Shown here piece after piece: positions 16,490 through 25,435 of a DNA stretch of 64,000 nt (position 1 is the stretch's first letter; each line of letters opens with the position of its first letter). This stretch comes from Azorhizobium doebereinerae UFLA1-100. Lineage in GTDB: Bacteria > Pseudomonadota > Alphaproteobacteria > Rhizobiales > Xanthobacteraceae. The position numbers were made by a program, and so were the translations under genes. The stretch is taken from positions 62,001 to 126,000 of the forward strand of contig NZ_AXBA01000010.1 in NCBI RefSeq assembly GCF_000473085.1, in the 5' to 3' direction. The notes beneath the pieces are model-generated. The model had not been told where the DNA came from and did no database searches. It was given only the letters and a program-made list of their open reading frames with translations.

Positions 16490-16702
16490 CTACCAGCTCT
16501 CCCGCGTCATCGGGCATTTGCGCTGGCTGTCGTGGAAGGTGACCTGATGCAGGCTAAGGCCGCCGTAATAATAGCAGGTCAGCTCGTTGCCCTGAAATGA
16601 CCGCCAGTAGAGCAGGCCGATGGCGTTGGCTTGCAGATAGAAGACGAAGGTGATGACCACCAGGGTCAGGCCGAGAAACATGACGGCCAATGCCCGTTCC
16701 AT
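16490..16702 (-). CDS. small single-span membrane protein
   Basis: A 70-residue protein with one membrane helix (LAVMFLGLTLVVITFVFYLQ) and a short tail with two cysteines. The ATG at 16702 has GAGG 8 bases upstream, and an alternative ATG at 16720 has a weaker site. It lies on the minus strand between GTA fibre and lysis genes. The size and topology would fit a pinholin or anti-holin, but the strand argues against co-expression with the endolysin. Function unknown. Confidence 0.5.
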   Translation of the reverse strand: MERALAVMFLGLTLVVITFVFYLQANAIGLLYWRSFQGNELTCYYYGGLSLHQVTFHDSQRKCPMTRESW

Positions 16703-16771
16703 CGCAACGCCTCGCGTCATCCAGTCCGGGGAGCCTGTCGCGCCCCCGCTTCACATAAATAGGAGAGGGCC

Positions 16772-17617
16772 ATGGCCGCGTCCAGTTTCGACGCCGCGCT
16801 CGCGCGCGTCCTTCAGCATGAGGGCGGATATTCCAACCATCCCGCCGATCCCGGCGGCCCCACCATGCGCGGGGTGATCCAGCGGGTCTATGACGGCTAC
16901 CGCAGCGCGCGCGGTCTGCCGGTCCGGCCGGTGCGGCAGATCGCGGCACGCGAGCTGACGGACATCTACCGCACGCAATATTGGGACGCGGTGCGCGCCG
17001 ACGATCTGCCCCCCGGCCTCGACTATGTGGTGTTCGACGGCGCGGTGAATTCCGGTCCCGGCCAGTCGGCCAAATGGCTTCAGCGCGGCCTCGGCCTTGT
17101 CGCCGATGGTCAGGTGGGGACGGTGACGCTGGCCGCCGCCCGCGCCTCGACCGATCCCGCCGCTTTGGTGGACGCCATCTGCGACCGCCGCCTCGCCATG
17201 CTGCGCAGCCTCGCCACCTGGCCGGTGTTCGGCGCCGGCTGGGCGCGGCGGGTGGAGGACGTGCGCCGCGCCGGCCGCGCCTGGGTGCGCGAGGGTGCGC
17301 CGGCGGCGGTGGCGGCACTGGCCCCCGCGGGCGCCAAGGCGCCGGCCGGCAGCGCGGCGCCGCTGCCGCGCCCGCAGGCGGCCGCGGGCGCGGCGGCGGG
17401 CGGGGCGATGACCTCGGCGCTCTCGGAGGCGGCGCGGCAGATCGAGCCGCTGGCCGGCACCTCGCGGCCCATGGCGCTGCTGTTCGCGGGCCTGACGGTG
17501 GCCGGGGTGCTGGTGACGCTCGGCGCGCTCGCTTGGCTGTGGCGGGCCGAGCAGCGTCGGGCCCGGCAGGCGGCGGCGCTGGACCTGCTGCCGGCGGCCG
17601 GGGAGGGCGGCGCATGA
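16772..17617 (+). CDS. GH108 endolysin with C-terminal membrane segment
   Basis: A 281-residue peptidoglycan hydrolase. Residues 1-170 are a glycoside hydrolase 108 / secretion-activator domain with the catalytic Glu17 in LQHEGGYSNHPADPGGPT, then RTQYWDAVRADDLP and VVFDGAVNSGP. An alanine/proline linker follows, and residues 231-255 form a membrane helix (MALLFAGLTVAGVLVTLGAL). AGGAGAGGG precedes the ATG. RcGTA also uses a GH108 endolysin for release, encoded away from its structural cluster. Here the gene is in the cluster and overlaps the spanin gene that follows. Confidence 0.9.
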   Translation: MAASSFDAALARVLQHEGGYSNHPADPGGPTMRGVIQRVYDGYRSARGLPVRPVRQIAARELTDIYRTQYWDAVRADDLPPGLDYVVFDGAVNSGPGQSAKWLQRGLGLVADGQVGTVTLAAARASTDPAALVDAICDRRLAMLRSLATWPVFGAGWARRVEDVRRAGRAWVREGAPAAVAALAPAGAKAPAGSAAPLPRPQAAAGAAAGGAMTSALSEAARQIEPLAGTSRPMALLFAGLTVAGVLVTLGALAWLWRAEQRRARQAAALDLLPAAGEGGA

Positions 17618-17922
17618 GGACGATCGCCGAATGGCTCGCCTACGGCCTGCCGTGGTGGGCCTGGGCCATCCCCGCGCTCCTCGGGGTGCTGGGGCTGGTG
17701 CGGCTCGCGGGCGTGCGGGCGGGCCTCGGCGCGGCGGCGGTGGCCGCCGCGCTGCTGGCCTATCGCAAGGGCACCCAGGCCGGCTGGGCGGCGCAGGGAG
17801 CGAAAGGAGAGCGGGATGCGCAGGAAGCTGTGGATCGCGCGGCGCGGGCGCGCCGCGATGCTGAGCGCGATGCTGGCGATGCTCGCCGGCTGCGCGACAC
17901 CGACGGCTGGCGGCGGGAGTGA
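17614..17922 (+). CDS. Rz-like inner-membrane spanin (i-spanin)
   Basis: A 102-residue protein with a hydrophobic N-terminal region (about 7-50) and then a charged, probably coiled-coil periplasmic part rich in E, R, D and A (KGERDAQEAVDRAARARRDA). This is the plan of phage Rz proteins. The start overlaps the endolysin stop (ATGA). A lipoprotein gene begins inside it in another frame, which is the usual Rz/Rz1 arrangement. Assigned on architecture and context. Confidence 0.65.
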   Translation: MRTIAEWLAYGLPWWAWAIPALLGVLGLVRLAGVRAGLGAAAVAAALLAYRKGTQAGWAAQGAKGERDAQEAVDRAARARRDAERDAGDARRLRDTDGWRRE

Positions 17923-18037
17923 CGTGTTCTGCCGCGCCGCCCTGCCGCTGCGCTGGTCGGCCGCCGACACCGACGAGACCATCCGCCAGGCCAAGGCCCA
18001 CAATGCGGTGGGTCGGTCCCTGTGCGGCTGGCGCTGA
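17816..18037 (+). CDS. Rz1-like outer-membrane lipoprotein spanin (o-spanin)
   Basis: A 73-residue lipoprotein: basic N-terminus, short hydrophobic segment and lipobox LAGC with Cys26. The remaining sequence ends DETIRQAKAHNAVGRSLCGW, an ending I recognise from small alphaproteobacterial prophage lysis proteins. AAGGAGA lies 5 bases before the ATG. The first 107 bases overlap the i-spanin gene in a different frame, so single-frame annotation could miss it. Confidence 0.68.
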   Translation: MRRKLWIARRGRAAMLSAMLAMLAGCATPTAGGGSDVFCRAALPLRWSAADTDETIRQAKAHNAVGRSLCGWR

Positions 18038-18216
18038 GCCTTGCGTCGGCATTGCGGGTCGCGGCGATGCCGGCGGCCTGCGGCGGCGCGGGGACTGACA
18101 GGCGGCGCGCGCTCTGGCATTCTCGCACCGGCGCCAGGGCATGACCGCTCCGGCGGAGGTATGGCCGTGAAACCGGCGCCTCCGCCCCGGAGCGGGTGAT
18201 TGGATGAGGGACGCAC

Positions 18217-18888
18217 GTGCGGCTGTTGGTGATCGAGGACGATCCGGACCTGAACCGGCAATTGGTGCATGCGCTCGGGGACGCTGGCTACGCGGTGGAC
18301 TGTGCGTTCGACGGCGAGGAAGGCCACTTCCTGGGCGACAGCGAGCCCTATGACGCGGTGGTGCTGGACATCGGCCTGCCCAAGCTGGACGGCATCTCGG
18401 TGCTGGAGCACTGGCGGCGGGCGGGGCGGCGCATGCCGGTGCTGATCCTCACCGCCCGCGACCGCTGGAGCGACAAGGTGCAGGGCTTCGATGCCGGCGC
18501 CGACGACTATGTGGCGAAGCCCTTCCATATGGAGGAGGTGCTGGCGCGACTGCGCGCCCTGCTGCGGCGGGCCAGCGGCCATGCCTCCAGCGAGCTGATC
18601 TGCGGCCCGGTGCGGCTCGACACCCGCTCCGGCCGGGTCTCGGTGGGCGGCACGCCGGTGAAGCTCACCAGCCACGAATACCGGCTGCTGTCCTACCTGA
18701 TGCACCATGCCGGCCGCGTGGTCTCCCGCGCCGAGCTGGTGGAGCATCTCTACGAGCAGGATTTCGACCGCGATTCGAACACCATCGAGGTGTTCGTCGG
18801 CCGCCTGCGCAAGAAGATCGATTGCGACGTGATCCAGACCGTGCGCGGGCTCGGCTACCTGCTGACCGCGCCGGAGAGCCCGAGATGA
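18217..18888 (+). CDS. feuP: OmpR/PhoB-family response regulator FeuP
   Basis: A 223-residue two-domain regulator. The receiver has the acidic pair ED at 7-8, phosphoacceptor Asp51 (VVLDIGLPKLDG), Thr in LILTARD and the invariant Lys in AKPF. A winged-helix DNA-binding domain (about 125-218) ends in VQTVRGLGYLL-like VIQTVRGLGYLL. The GTG start has GAGGG 6 bases upstream. In Rhizobium leguminosarum FeuPQ lie beside cycHJKL, as here, and affect iron uptake; elsewhere related systems respond to envelope or osmotic conditions. The name is based on synteny plus family. Confidence 0.8.
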   Translation: MRLLVIEDDPDLNRQLVHALGDAGYAVDCAFDGEEGHFLGDSEPYDAVVLDIGLPKLDGISVLEHWRRAGRRMPVLILTARDRWSDKVQGFDAGADDYVAKPFHMEEVLARLRALLRRASGHASSELICGPVRLDTRSGRVSVGGTPVKLTSHEYRLLSYLMHHAGRVVSRAELVEHLYEQDFDRDSNTIEVFVGRLRKKIDCDVIQTVRGLGYLLTAPESPR

Positions 18889-18916
18889 CCGCCGCCGGCA
18901 CGCGTTCGCCTGCCCC

Positions 18917-20311
18917 ATGATCCTGCCCCGGACCCCAGGTTCGCTCGCCTTCCGCCTGTTCCTGTCGGCGGTGGTGGTGACGGCGCTGGTCCTGCTGGTG
19001 GTGGGCGTGGTGCTGTCCTCGCTCTATCGCGCGGGGGCGGAGCGGGCGTTCGACCGGCGGCTCGACGTCTATCTGAAGACCATCGTCGGCGGCATCGCCA
19101 ACAGCGCGGTGTCCGCCGGCGCCGGCCTGCCCGACCCGCAGGCGCTCACCGACCCGCTGTTCATCTTCCCCTTCTCCGGCTGGTACTGGCAGATGGCCCG
19201 GCTGGACAGCGCGGACCTCGTGGTGCGCCGTTCCCGCTCGCTGCCCGAGGGCAGCCTGCCGACGCTGGAATCGCTCGGCGTCGAGGAGCGGCCCGGCGGC
19301 GTGCGCGAGGGCTATGCGCCGGGGCCGGAGCGGCAGAACCTGCGCCTCGTGGAGCGCATGCTCGACCTCGGCCAGGACGGACGCTACCTCATCACCGTGG
19401 CCGGCGACGCCTCGGAGATCGAGGAGGAGATCACCAATTTCAACCTCGCCTTGGTGGGCACGTTCGGCGTGCTGGGCGTCGCCTTCCTGCTGATCGTGCT
19501 GTTCCAGGTCCGCTTCGGCCTGAAGCCGCTGAGCCGCATCCAGGAGGCGCTGGCGAACGTGCGCTCCGGCAAGGCGGAGCGCCTGGAAGGCGACTATCCG
19601 GAGGAGATCGCCCCGCTGGTGAGCGAGGTGAACGCTCTGATCGACGCCAACAAGGAGATCGTCGAGCGCGCCCGCACCCATGTGGGCAACCTCGCCCATG
19701 CGCTGAAGACGCCGCTCTCCGTCCTGCTCAACGAGGCGGGCAACCGCGAGGACCCGTTGGCGGTGCGGGTGCGCGACCAGGCGGAGGTGATGCGCGACCA
19801 GGTGGGTCACCATCTGGAGCGGGCGCGCATGGCCGCCCGCGTCTCGGTCGTGGCGAGCGTGTGCGACGTGGCGCCCATCGTCACCGGCCTCGCCCGCACC
19901 ATGGAGAAGATCCACCGCACCAAGGACCTGGCCATCGACGTGGTGGTCGGCGACGAGGACATCCGCTTCCGCGGCGAGCGGCATGACCTTGAGGAAATGA
20001 TCGGCAACCTCATCGACAATGCCTGCAAATGGGCGGCGGCGCGGGTGGAGGTGAGCGTGGTCATGGAGACGCGCGGCGCCGGGGACCGCAGCTATTTCCG
20101 CGTCACCATCGATGACGACGGCCCCGGCCTCAGCCCCGGCAAGCGGGCCGAGGTGCGCCGGCGCGGGCGGCGGCTGGACGAATCGAAGCCGGGCTCCGGC
20201 CTCGGCCTGTCCATCGTCCACGAACTGGCGGCGCTCTATGGCGGCCGGTTCGAGATGAACACCGCCCCGCTGGGCGGCCTGCGGACCGAGCTGGTGCTGC
20301 CAGCCGTTTGA
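18917..20311 (+). CDS. feuQ: sensor histidine kinase FeuQ
   Basis: A 464-residue membrane kinase, partner of FeuP. Membrane helices lie at about 14-36 and 176-198 with a periplasmic sensor between them. A HAMP-like linker follows, then the phosphorylation site His261 in GNLAHALKTPLS, and an ATPase domain with N box (NLIDNACKW), DDDGPGL and GSGLGLSIV. It starts 28 bases after feuP. Confidence 0.82.
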   Translation: MILPRTPGSLAFRLFLSAVVVTALVLLVVGVVLSSLYRAGAERAFDRRLDVYLKTIVGGIANSAVSAGAGLPDPQALTDPLFIFPFSGWYWQMARLDSADLVVRRSRSLPEGSLPTLESLGVEERPGGVREGYAPGPERQNLRLVERMLDLGQDGRYLITVAGDASEIEEEITNFNLALVGTFGVLGVAFLLIVLFQVRFGLKPLSRIQEALANVRSGKAERLEGDYPEEIAPLVSEVNALIDANKEIVERARTHVGNLAHALKTPLSVLLNEAGNREDPLAVRVRDQAEVMRDQVGHHLERARMAARVSVVASVCDVAPIVTGLARTMEKIHRTKDLAIDVVVGDEDIRFRGERHDLEEMIGNLIDNACKWAAARVEVSVVMETRGAGDRSYFRVTIDDDGPGLSPGKRAEVRRRGRRLDESKPGSGLGLSIVHELAALYGGRFEMNTAPLGGLRTELVLPAV

Positions 20312-20436
20312 TTTTGCAAATTATCTTGCGTGAAGGGTCATTTGGCCACGTGCGAAATGCCGCCCTTTCGCCTAAATCATTGGCTGACCCGTTGGCTTCC
20401 GCCTCCGGAAGGAAACCCAGCCAAGGCTGCAATGCC

Positions 20437-20859
20437 ATGATCGCGCGCAAGGCCCTCTGCGTCCCGTTCCTCTCCCTCTCGCTCGCGGCGTGCGTCAGCA
20501 CCTCCGGCGATGGGCCGAAGGTGAGCGCCGCCGGGTCGCCGTCGGCCGCTCCCGTCTCCACCACGCCGGTGCAGGGCCTCGTGGCCGGCTATTCCAACGC
20601 CGCCATCGAGGAGCAGGACCGCCAGCGGGCCTATGCCGCCGAGGTGCAGGCGCTGGAATATGGCGGGCCCGGCACGCCGGTGGGCTGGAAAGGCGACAGC
20701 GGCGCCTATGGCACGGTCATCGCCGGCCCGGCCTATGCGCGGCCGGGCAATCCGCAGTGTCGCGACTATTCCCATACCATCTACGTGCAGGGGAAGCCGG
20801 AGACCACGCGCGGTGTGGCCTGCCGCAGCGCCGATGGGACCTGGGGCGCGCCGACCTGA
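20437..20859 (+). CDS. surface lipoprotein, RT0821/Lpp0805-like
   Basis: A 140-residue lipoprotein. The signal ends in LSLAACVS (lipobox cysteine at 19). The C-terminal part, with CRDYSHTIYVQGKPETTRGVACRSADGTW, matches the conserved tail of 17 kDa-type alphaproteobacterial surface antigens. The ATG at 20437 is the only start that leaves a proper lipoprotein signal. It stands alone between feuQ and ccmI. Confidence 0.7.
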   Translation: MIARKALCVPFLSLSLAACVSTSGDGPKVSAAGSPSAAPVSTTPVQGLVAGYSNAAIEEQDRQRAYAAEVQALEYGGPGTPVGWKGDSGAYGTVIAGPAYARPGNPQCRDYSHTIYVQGKPETTRGVACRSADGTWGAPT

Positions 20860-20989
20860 CCGAATCGCGGTTTCATAATACCAATATCCGGGTCCGGCGG
20901 GATGACGGTTGCGTGAGGGGCTGCGGCGGGGCGCCGCCGCGACCGAAAGCAGCGTTTGCTTTTGATCCGCACTCCGATAACGGCAGAGG

Positions 20990-22195
20990 ATGATGACGTC
21001 TGTCCCGCTCTTCGTCGCGTTCGCGCTGATGACCGCCGTCGCGGTGATGGCGGTGCTGTGGCCGCTGAGCCGCGCCCGCCACGCGCGCGGCGAGCGGGAG
21101 GCGGACCTTGCTGTCTATCGCGACCAACTGGCGGAGATCGTGCGCGACCAGGCCGGCGGCCGGCTGTCGCCGGAGCAGGCGCATGCGGCGCGGATCGAGG
21201 TAAGCCGGCGCATCCTGGCCGTGGGCGGCGAGCAGGCGGTCAAGGAAAGCGCCTCGCCCGGCCGCCGCCGGGCCGCCGCCGTGGTCGCCCTGGTGCTCAT
21301 TCCGCTGCTGGGCGTCGGGCTCTATGCCCGGCTCGGCTCGCCCGCCATCCCCGGCGCGCCGCTGGCCGAGCGCCTCTCGGCGGCGGCGGACGGCAGCGAC
21401 ATCGCCATCCTGGTGCGGCGGGTGGAGGAGCATCTCTCCGCCAATCCCAATGACGGCCAGGGTTACGAGATCCTCGCCCCGGTCTATGCCCGGCTCGGCC
21501 GGCTGGACGATGCGGCGCGGGCCTATCGCCAGGCGATCCGCATCCTCGGGCCGACCGCCGAGCGCGAGGCCGCCTTGGGCGAGGTGCTCACCGCCGCCGC
21601 CGACGGCATGGTGACGCAGGAGGCGGCGCAGGCCTTCGCCGCCGCCGCGTCCATGGACCCCCGGGCGGTGAAGGCGCGCTATTATCTCGGCCTTGCCGCC
21701 GAGCAGGACGGCCGCCGCGCCGATGCCGCCGCCATCTGGAGCCAGATGCTCGCGGACGCGCCCGCCGGCGCGCCCTGGCGGCCGCTGCTGGAGACGGCGC
21801 TGGCCCGCCTCGGCGTCCAGCCGCCGCAGCCCGCTACGCCGCCGTTGCAGGCTCCGGCCGCCCCGGTGCCGCCGGCCGCCGCCACGCGGGGGCCACGGGT
21901 GGCTCCGGACGCCGCGCCGGGCCCGTCGTCCGCGGACGTGGCCGCCGCCGCCCAGCAGACCCCCGAACAGCGTTCCGCCATGATTATGGGCATGGTGTCG
22001 CGCCTGGAGGAGCGCCTCGCGGCGGAGCCGAAGGATCTCGACGGCTGGTTGCGTCTCGCCCGCGCCTGGAGTGTGCTGGGCGACAAGGCCAAGGCCGAAG
22101 CGGCGCTCCAGTCGGCGAAGGGCGCCTTCGCCGGCGACGAAGAGGCCGGACGCCGCATCGAAGCGGCGCGCCAGGACCTCGGGCTGGGAGGCTGA
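20990..22195 (+). CDS. ccmI: cytochrome c biogenesis protein CcmI (CycH)
   Basis: A 401-residue apocytochrome c chaperone of the system I haem lyase. It has two N-terminal membrane helices (about 4-26 and 96-115) around a cytoplasmic loop with RDQLAEI-like YRDQLAEIVRDQAGG. A large periplasmic part with TPR repeats follows (for example LVRRVEEHLSANPNDGQGYE), and near residue 300 there is a proline/alanine linker. ATG codons at 20990 and 20993 are both possible. First gene of the ccmI-E-F-H operon. Confidence 0.9.
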   Translation: MMTSVPLFVAFALMTAVAVMAVLWPLSRARHARGEREADLAVYRDQLAEIVRDQAGGRLSPEQAHAARIEVSRRILAVGGEQAVKESASPGRRRAAAVVALVLIPLLGVGLYARLGSPAIPGAPLAERLSAAADGSDIAILVRRVEEHLSANPNDGQGYEILAPVYARLGRLDDAARAYRQAIRILGPTAEREAALGEVLTAAADGMVTQEAAQAFAAAASMDPRAVKARYYLGLAAEQDGRRADAAAIWSQMLADAPAGAPWRPLLETALARLGVQPPQPATPPLQAPAAPVPPAAATRGPRVAPDAAPGPSSADVAAAAQQTPEQRSAMIMGMVSRLEERLAAEPKDLDGWLRLARAWSVLGDKAKAEAALQSAKGAFAGDEEAGRRIEAARQDLGLGG

Positions 22196-22201
22196 GGAAC
22201 C

Positions 22202-22765
22202 ATGACACGCAAGAGCCGCCGCCTCGTCCTCATCGGTGCCGGTCTCGGCGTGCTGGCGCTCGCCGCCGGCCTGATCCTCACCGCGCTGAACGACACCATC
22301 GTCTTCTTCCGCACCCCGACCGAGGTGGCGCAGCAGCAGTTCGCGCCCGGTTCGCGCCTGCGCCTCGGCGGTCTGGTGGAGCCGGGCAGCGTGGCCAAGA
22401 CCGGCACCGCCGTGCGCTTCTCCGTCACCGACGGCAATGCCCAGGTGACGGTCGCCTATACCGGCATCCTGCCGGACCTGTTCCGCGAGGGGCAGGGCGT
22501 GGTGGCCGAGGGCGTGCTCCAGAGCGACGGCACGGTGAAGGCCGACAGCGTTCTGGCCAAGCATGACGAGCGCTACATGCCGCGCGAGGTGGCCGACGCG
22601 CTGAAGAAATCCGGGCACTGGAAGGAAGGCGAGGAGGGCGGCCCCACGCCGCCCCCGCCGCCGGCCAAGGCCGCGCCCCCGAAACCCGCCGCCTCGGCGC
22701 CGGTCCCCGGCCTGCCGCCGGTGACGCCGGCCGCCGCCCCCGCCGTCCGGAGCAGTGCCCAATGA
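22202..22765 (+). CDS. ccmE: haem chaperone CcmE (CycJ)
   Basis: A 187-residue periplasmic haem carrier anchored by an N-terminal helix (8-29). The covalent haem-binding histidine is His121 in [10 protein letters not shown], with Tyr125 next to it, as in the family. The OB-fold core precedes it. The C-terminal 50 residues are proline/alanine-rich and longer than in many relatives. It starts 6 bases after ccmI and overlaps ccmF by ATGA. Confidence 0.95.
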   Translation: MTRKSRRLVLIGAGLGVLALAAGLILTALNDTIVFFRTPTEVAQQQFAPGSRLRLGGLVEPGSVAKTGTAVRFSVTDGNAQVTVAYTGILPDLFREGQGVVAEGVLQSDGTVKADSVLAKHDERYMPREVADALKKSGHWKEGEEGGPTPPPPPAKAAPPKPAASAPVPGLPPVTPAAAPAVRSSAQ

Positions 22766-24747
22766 TCGCGGAACTCGGCCAGTACGCGCTGGTCCTCGCG
22801 CTGGCGCTGGCGCTGGTGCAGATGGTGGTGCCCGCCTGGGGCGCGGCCAAGGACGATCCGGTGCTGATGGGCGTCGCCGGCCCGGTGGCGGTGGCGCTGC
22901 TGCTGTTCGTCTCGTTCGCCTTCGCCGCGCTGGTGGCGGTCTACGTCACCTCCGACTTCTCGGTGGTGAACGTGGTGGAGAACTCCCATTCGCAGATGCC
23001 GCTCATCTACAAGATCACCAGCACCTGGGGGAACCATGAGGGTTCCATGATGCTCTGGGTGTTCGTGCTGGCGGCGTTCGGCGGCCTCGTGGCGCTGTTC
23101 GGCGGCAACCTGCCCGACCGCCTGAAGGCCAATGCCCTGGCGGTGCAGGGTGCCATCGCCACCGCCTTCCTCGGCTTCATCCTGCTCACCTCCAACCCGT
23201 TCGCGCGGCTGGTGTCCCCGCCGGCCGAGGGGCGCAGCCTCAATCCGGTGCTGCAGGACCCCGGCCTCGCCATCCACCCGCCGCTGCTCTACCTCGGCTA
23301 TGTGGGCCTCTCCATCGCCTTCTCCTTCGCCATCGCGGCGCTGATCGAGGGGCGGATCGACGCCGCCTGGGCGCGCTGGGTGCGGCCCTGGACGCTGGCC
23401 GCCTGGGTGTTCCTGACGCTCGGCATCGCCATGGGCTCCTACTGGGCCTATTACGAGCTCGGCTGGGGCGGCTGGTGGTTCTGGGACCCGGTGGAGAACG
23501 CCTCGCTGATGCCGTGGCTCGCCGCCACCGCGCTCTTGCATTCCGCCGTGGTGATGGAAAAGCGCGACGCGCTGAAGATCTGGACCATCCTGCTGGCGAT
23601 CCTGGCCTTCTCGCTGTCGCTGATCGGCACCTTCCTGGTGCGCTCCGGCGTGCTCACCTCGGTCCATGCCTTCGCCTCGGACCCGGCGCGCGGCGTGTTC
23701 ATCCTCGGCATCCTTTCGGTGTTCATCGGCGGCGGCCTGCTGCTGTTCGCGCTGCGCGCCGGCGAGCTGCGCCAGGGCGGCCTGTTCGCGCCGGTGTCGC
23801 GGGAGGGGGCGCTGGTGTTCAACAACCTGTTCCTCACCGCCGCCACCGCAGCGGTGTTCGTGGGCACGCTCTATCCCCTGGCACTGGAAGCCCTGACCGA
23901 CGCCAAGATCACGGTGGGCCCGCCCTTCTTCAACCTCACGTTCGGCGGGCTGATGCTGCCGCTGGTCGCGGCCATGCCGTTCGGCCCGCTCCTGGCCTGG
24001 AAGCGCGGCGACCTCCTGGGCGTGGCGCAGCGCCTGACGCTGGCGGCGGGCCTCGCCGTCATCGCCGGCGTGGTCACCGCGGCGGCCACCGGCGGCGGCC
24101 CGGTGATGGCCGCGGTGCTGATCGGCCTCGGCATCTTCATCATCGCCGGCGCGCTCACCGAGATCGCCGAGCGGGCCGGCATCGGCCGGGTGCCGGCACG
24201 GGTGGCCTGGGCGCGCTTCCGCGGCGTGCCGCTGTCCGCCTTCGGCACCGCCGTCGCCCATCTCGGGGTGGGCGTGTGCCTGATCGGCATCGTTTCGGAG
24301 AGCGCCTGGAGCCTGGAGCGCATCGCCTCGGTGAAGGTGGGCGACACCCTCTCCATCGGCTCGCGCGACTTGACCTTCGCCCGCCTGGAAAACCGCTCCG
24401 GGCCGAACTTCACCGCGCGCACGGCGGTGTTCGACATCCATTCCGGCGGGGTGTCCGCCGGCACAGTGGAAGCCTCGCGCCGGATGTTCGCGGCACGCCA
24501 GATGGCGACCACCGAATCCGGCATCCGCACCTATGGCTTCAGCCAGCTCTACCTCTCCATCGGTGAGGAGACGCCGGACGGGCACCTGTCCGTGCGCGTC
24601 ACCTGGAAGCCGCTGGTCACGCTGATCTGGCTCGGCGCCGTGGTGATGGCCATCGGCGGCGGCCTGTCGCTGGCCGACCGCCGCCTCAGGGTCGGCGCGC
24701 CGCGCCCGGCGCGGCGCCGCATCGCCCAACCGGCACCGGCGGAATGA
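22762..24747 (+). CDS. ccmF: haem lyase subunit CcmF (CycK)
   Basis: A 661-residue polytopic membrane protein that transfers haem from CcmE to apocytochrome c. The tryptophan-rich WWD motif is [20 protein letters not shown] at about 233-252. Conserved segments [11 protein letters not shown]-like [10 protein letters not shown] and [11 protein letters not shown] are present. About 15 hydrophobic segments can be seen. It overlaps ccmE and ccmH at both ends, implying coupled translation. Confidence 0.96.
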   Translation: MIAELGQYALVLALALALVQMVVPAWGAAKDDPVLMGVAGPVAVALLLFVSFAFAALVAVYVTSDFSVVNVVENSHSQMPLIYKITSTWGNHEGSMMLWVFVLAAFGGLVALFGGNLPDRLKANALAVQGAIATAFLGFILLTSNPFARLVSPPAEGRSLNPVLQDPGLAIHPPLLYLGYVGLSIAFSFAIAALIEGRIDAAWARWVRPWTLAAWVFLTLGIAMGSYWAYYELGWGGWWFWDPVENASLMPWLAATALLHSAVVMEKRDALKIWTILLAILAFSLSLIGTFLVRSGVLTSVHAFASDPARGVFILGILSVFIGGGLLLFALRAGELRQGGLFAPVSREGALVFNNLFLTAATAAVFVGTLYPLALEALTDAKITVGPPFFNLTFGGLMLPLVAAMPFGPLLAWKRGDLLGVAQRLTLAAGLAVIAGVVTAAATGGGPVMAAVLIGLGIFIIAGALTEIAERAGIGRVPARVAWARFRGVPLSAFGTAVAHLGVGVCLIGIVSESAWSLERIASVKVGDTLSIGSRDLTFARLENRSGPNFTARTAVFDIHSGGVSAGTVEASRRMFAARQMATTESGIRTYGFSQLYLSIGEETPDGHLSVRVTWKPLVTLIWLGAVVMAIGGGLSLADRRLRVGAPRPARRRIAQPAPAE

Positions 24748-25271
24748 ACGCCATGGCCCGGCTGCGCTCCATCGCCCTCGTCCTCCTGCTGCTGCTGTCG
24801 GGCGCCGTGCCGGCCTTCGCGGTGCAGCCAGACGAGGTGCTGGCCGATCCGGCGCTGGAGGCGCGCGCCCGCGAGCTGTCGCGGGAATTGCGCTGCATGG
24901 TCTGCCAGAACCAGTCCATCGACGACAGCGACGCCCCGCTCGCCCGCGACCTGCGCCTGCTGGTGCGCGACCGGCTGAAGGCGGGCGACAGCGACCGCCA
25001 GGTGCTCGACTTCCTGGTGGCGCGCTATGGCGAGTTCGTGCTGATGCGCCCGGTCTTCTCGCTGCGCAACGCGCTCTTGTGGGGCGCGCCGCTGCTGGTG
25101 CTGGTGCTCGGCGCCTGCGCCGCCTTTCTCACCTTCCGCCGCCGCGCCGAGCCGGAGGTGCTGAACTGGACGGCGGAGGAGGAAGCCCGCGTGCAGGCCC
25201 TGCTCGCGGCCGAGGATGCCGCCGACGCCGGCGACGCGGCGCCCGAGCCCGGCGCGGTCAAGGCGAAATAG
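24744..25271 (+). CDS. ccmH: apocytochrome c thiol-reductase CcmH (CycL)
   Basis: A 175-residue protein with a signal peptide, the redox motif [16 protein letters not shown] (Cys51 and Cys54) and one C-terminal membrane helix (about 108-130). It keeps the apocytochrome haem-binding cysteines reduced. The C-terminal tail is acidic. It closes the operon. No ccmG or ccmABCD genes are in the window, so the rest of system I must be elsewhere. Confidence 0.95.
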   Translation: MNAMARLRSIALVLLLLLSGAVPAFAVQPDEVLADPALEARARELSRELRCMVCQNQSIDDSDAPLARDLRLLVRDRLKAGDSDRQVLDFLVARYGEFVLMRPVFSLRNALLWGAPLLVLVLGACAAFLTFRRRAEPEVLNWTAEEEARVQALLAAEDAADAGDAAPEPGAVKAK

Positions 25272-25328
25272 CCGCGTTGCCGGGGCATCTGCGGGCTACC
25301 GCCGGGGCTCACGCAGCCGTGACCCGTG

Positions 25329-25342
25329 TTACGGATCCGTAA
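25329..25342. promoter_or_regulatory. perfect 14-base palindrome upstream of degP
   Basis: TTACGGATCCGTAA is an uninterrupted palindrome about 94 bases before the degP start, in the 164-base gap after ccmH. It may be an operator, possibly for one of the two OmpR-type regulators nearby, although those usually bind direct repeats. Confidence 0.4.
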
Positions 25343-25382
25343 TGCCCCCGCCAGGGGACCGTAAGGCGCGCCGGCCTAGTTT

Positions 25383-25426
25383 CTCTCTCGAGCCGCCCGC
25401 ATGGGGCGGAGAAAAACCAGAGAGAG
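25383..25426 (+). promoter_or_regulatory. possible RNA-thermometer-like leader of degP
   Basis: CTCTCTC (25383-25389) is exactly complementary to GAGAGAG (25420-25426), which contains the probable ribosome site 9 bases before the degP ATG. Between them a GC stem CCGCCC-GCATG-GGGCGG (25393-25409) would bring the arms together. Such a fold would hide the ribosome site at low temperature. This is structural inference by eye. Confidence 0.35.
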
Positions 25427-25435
25427 TTGCCGCGC

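Noticed and set aside
1-18037. Ordinary temperate prophage
   Set aside because: No integrase, repressor, replication or immunity gene is visible. Gene order and short tape measure match GTAs. The unseen left flank keeps some doubt.
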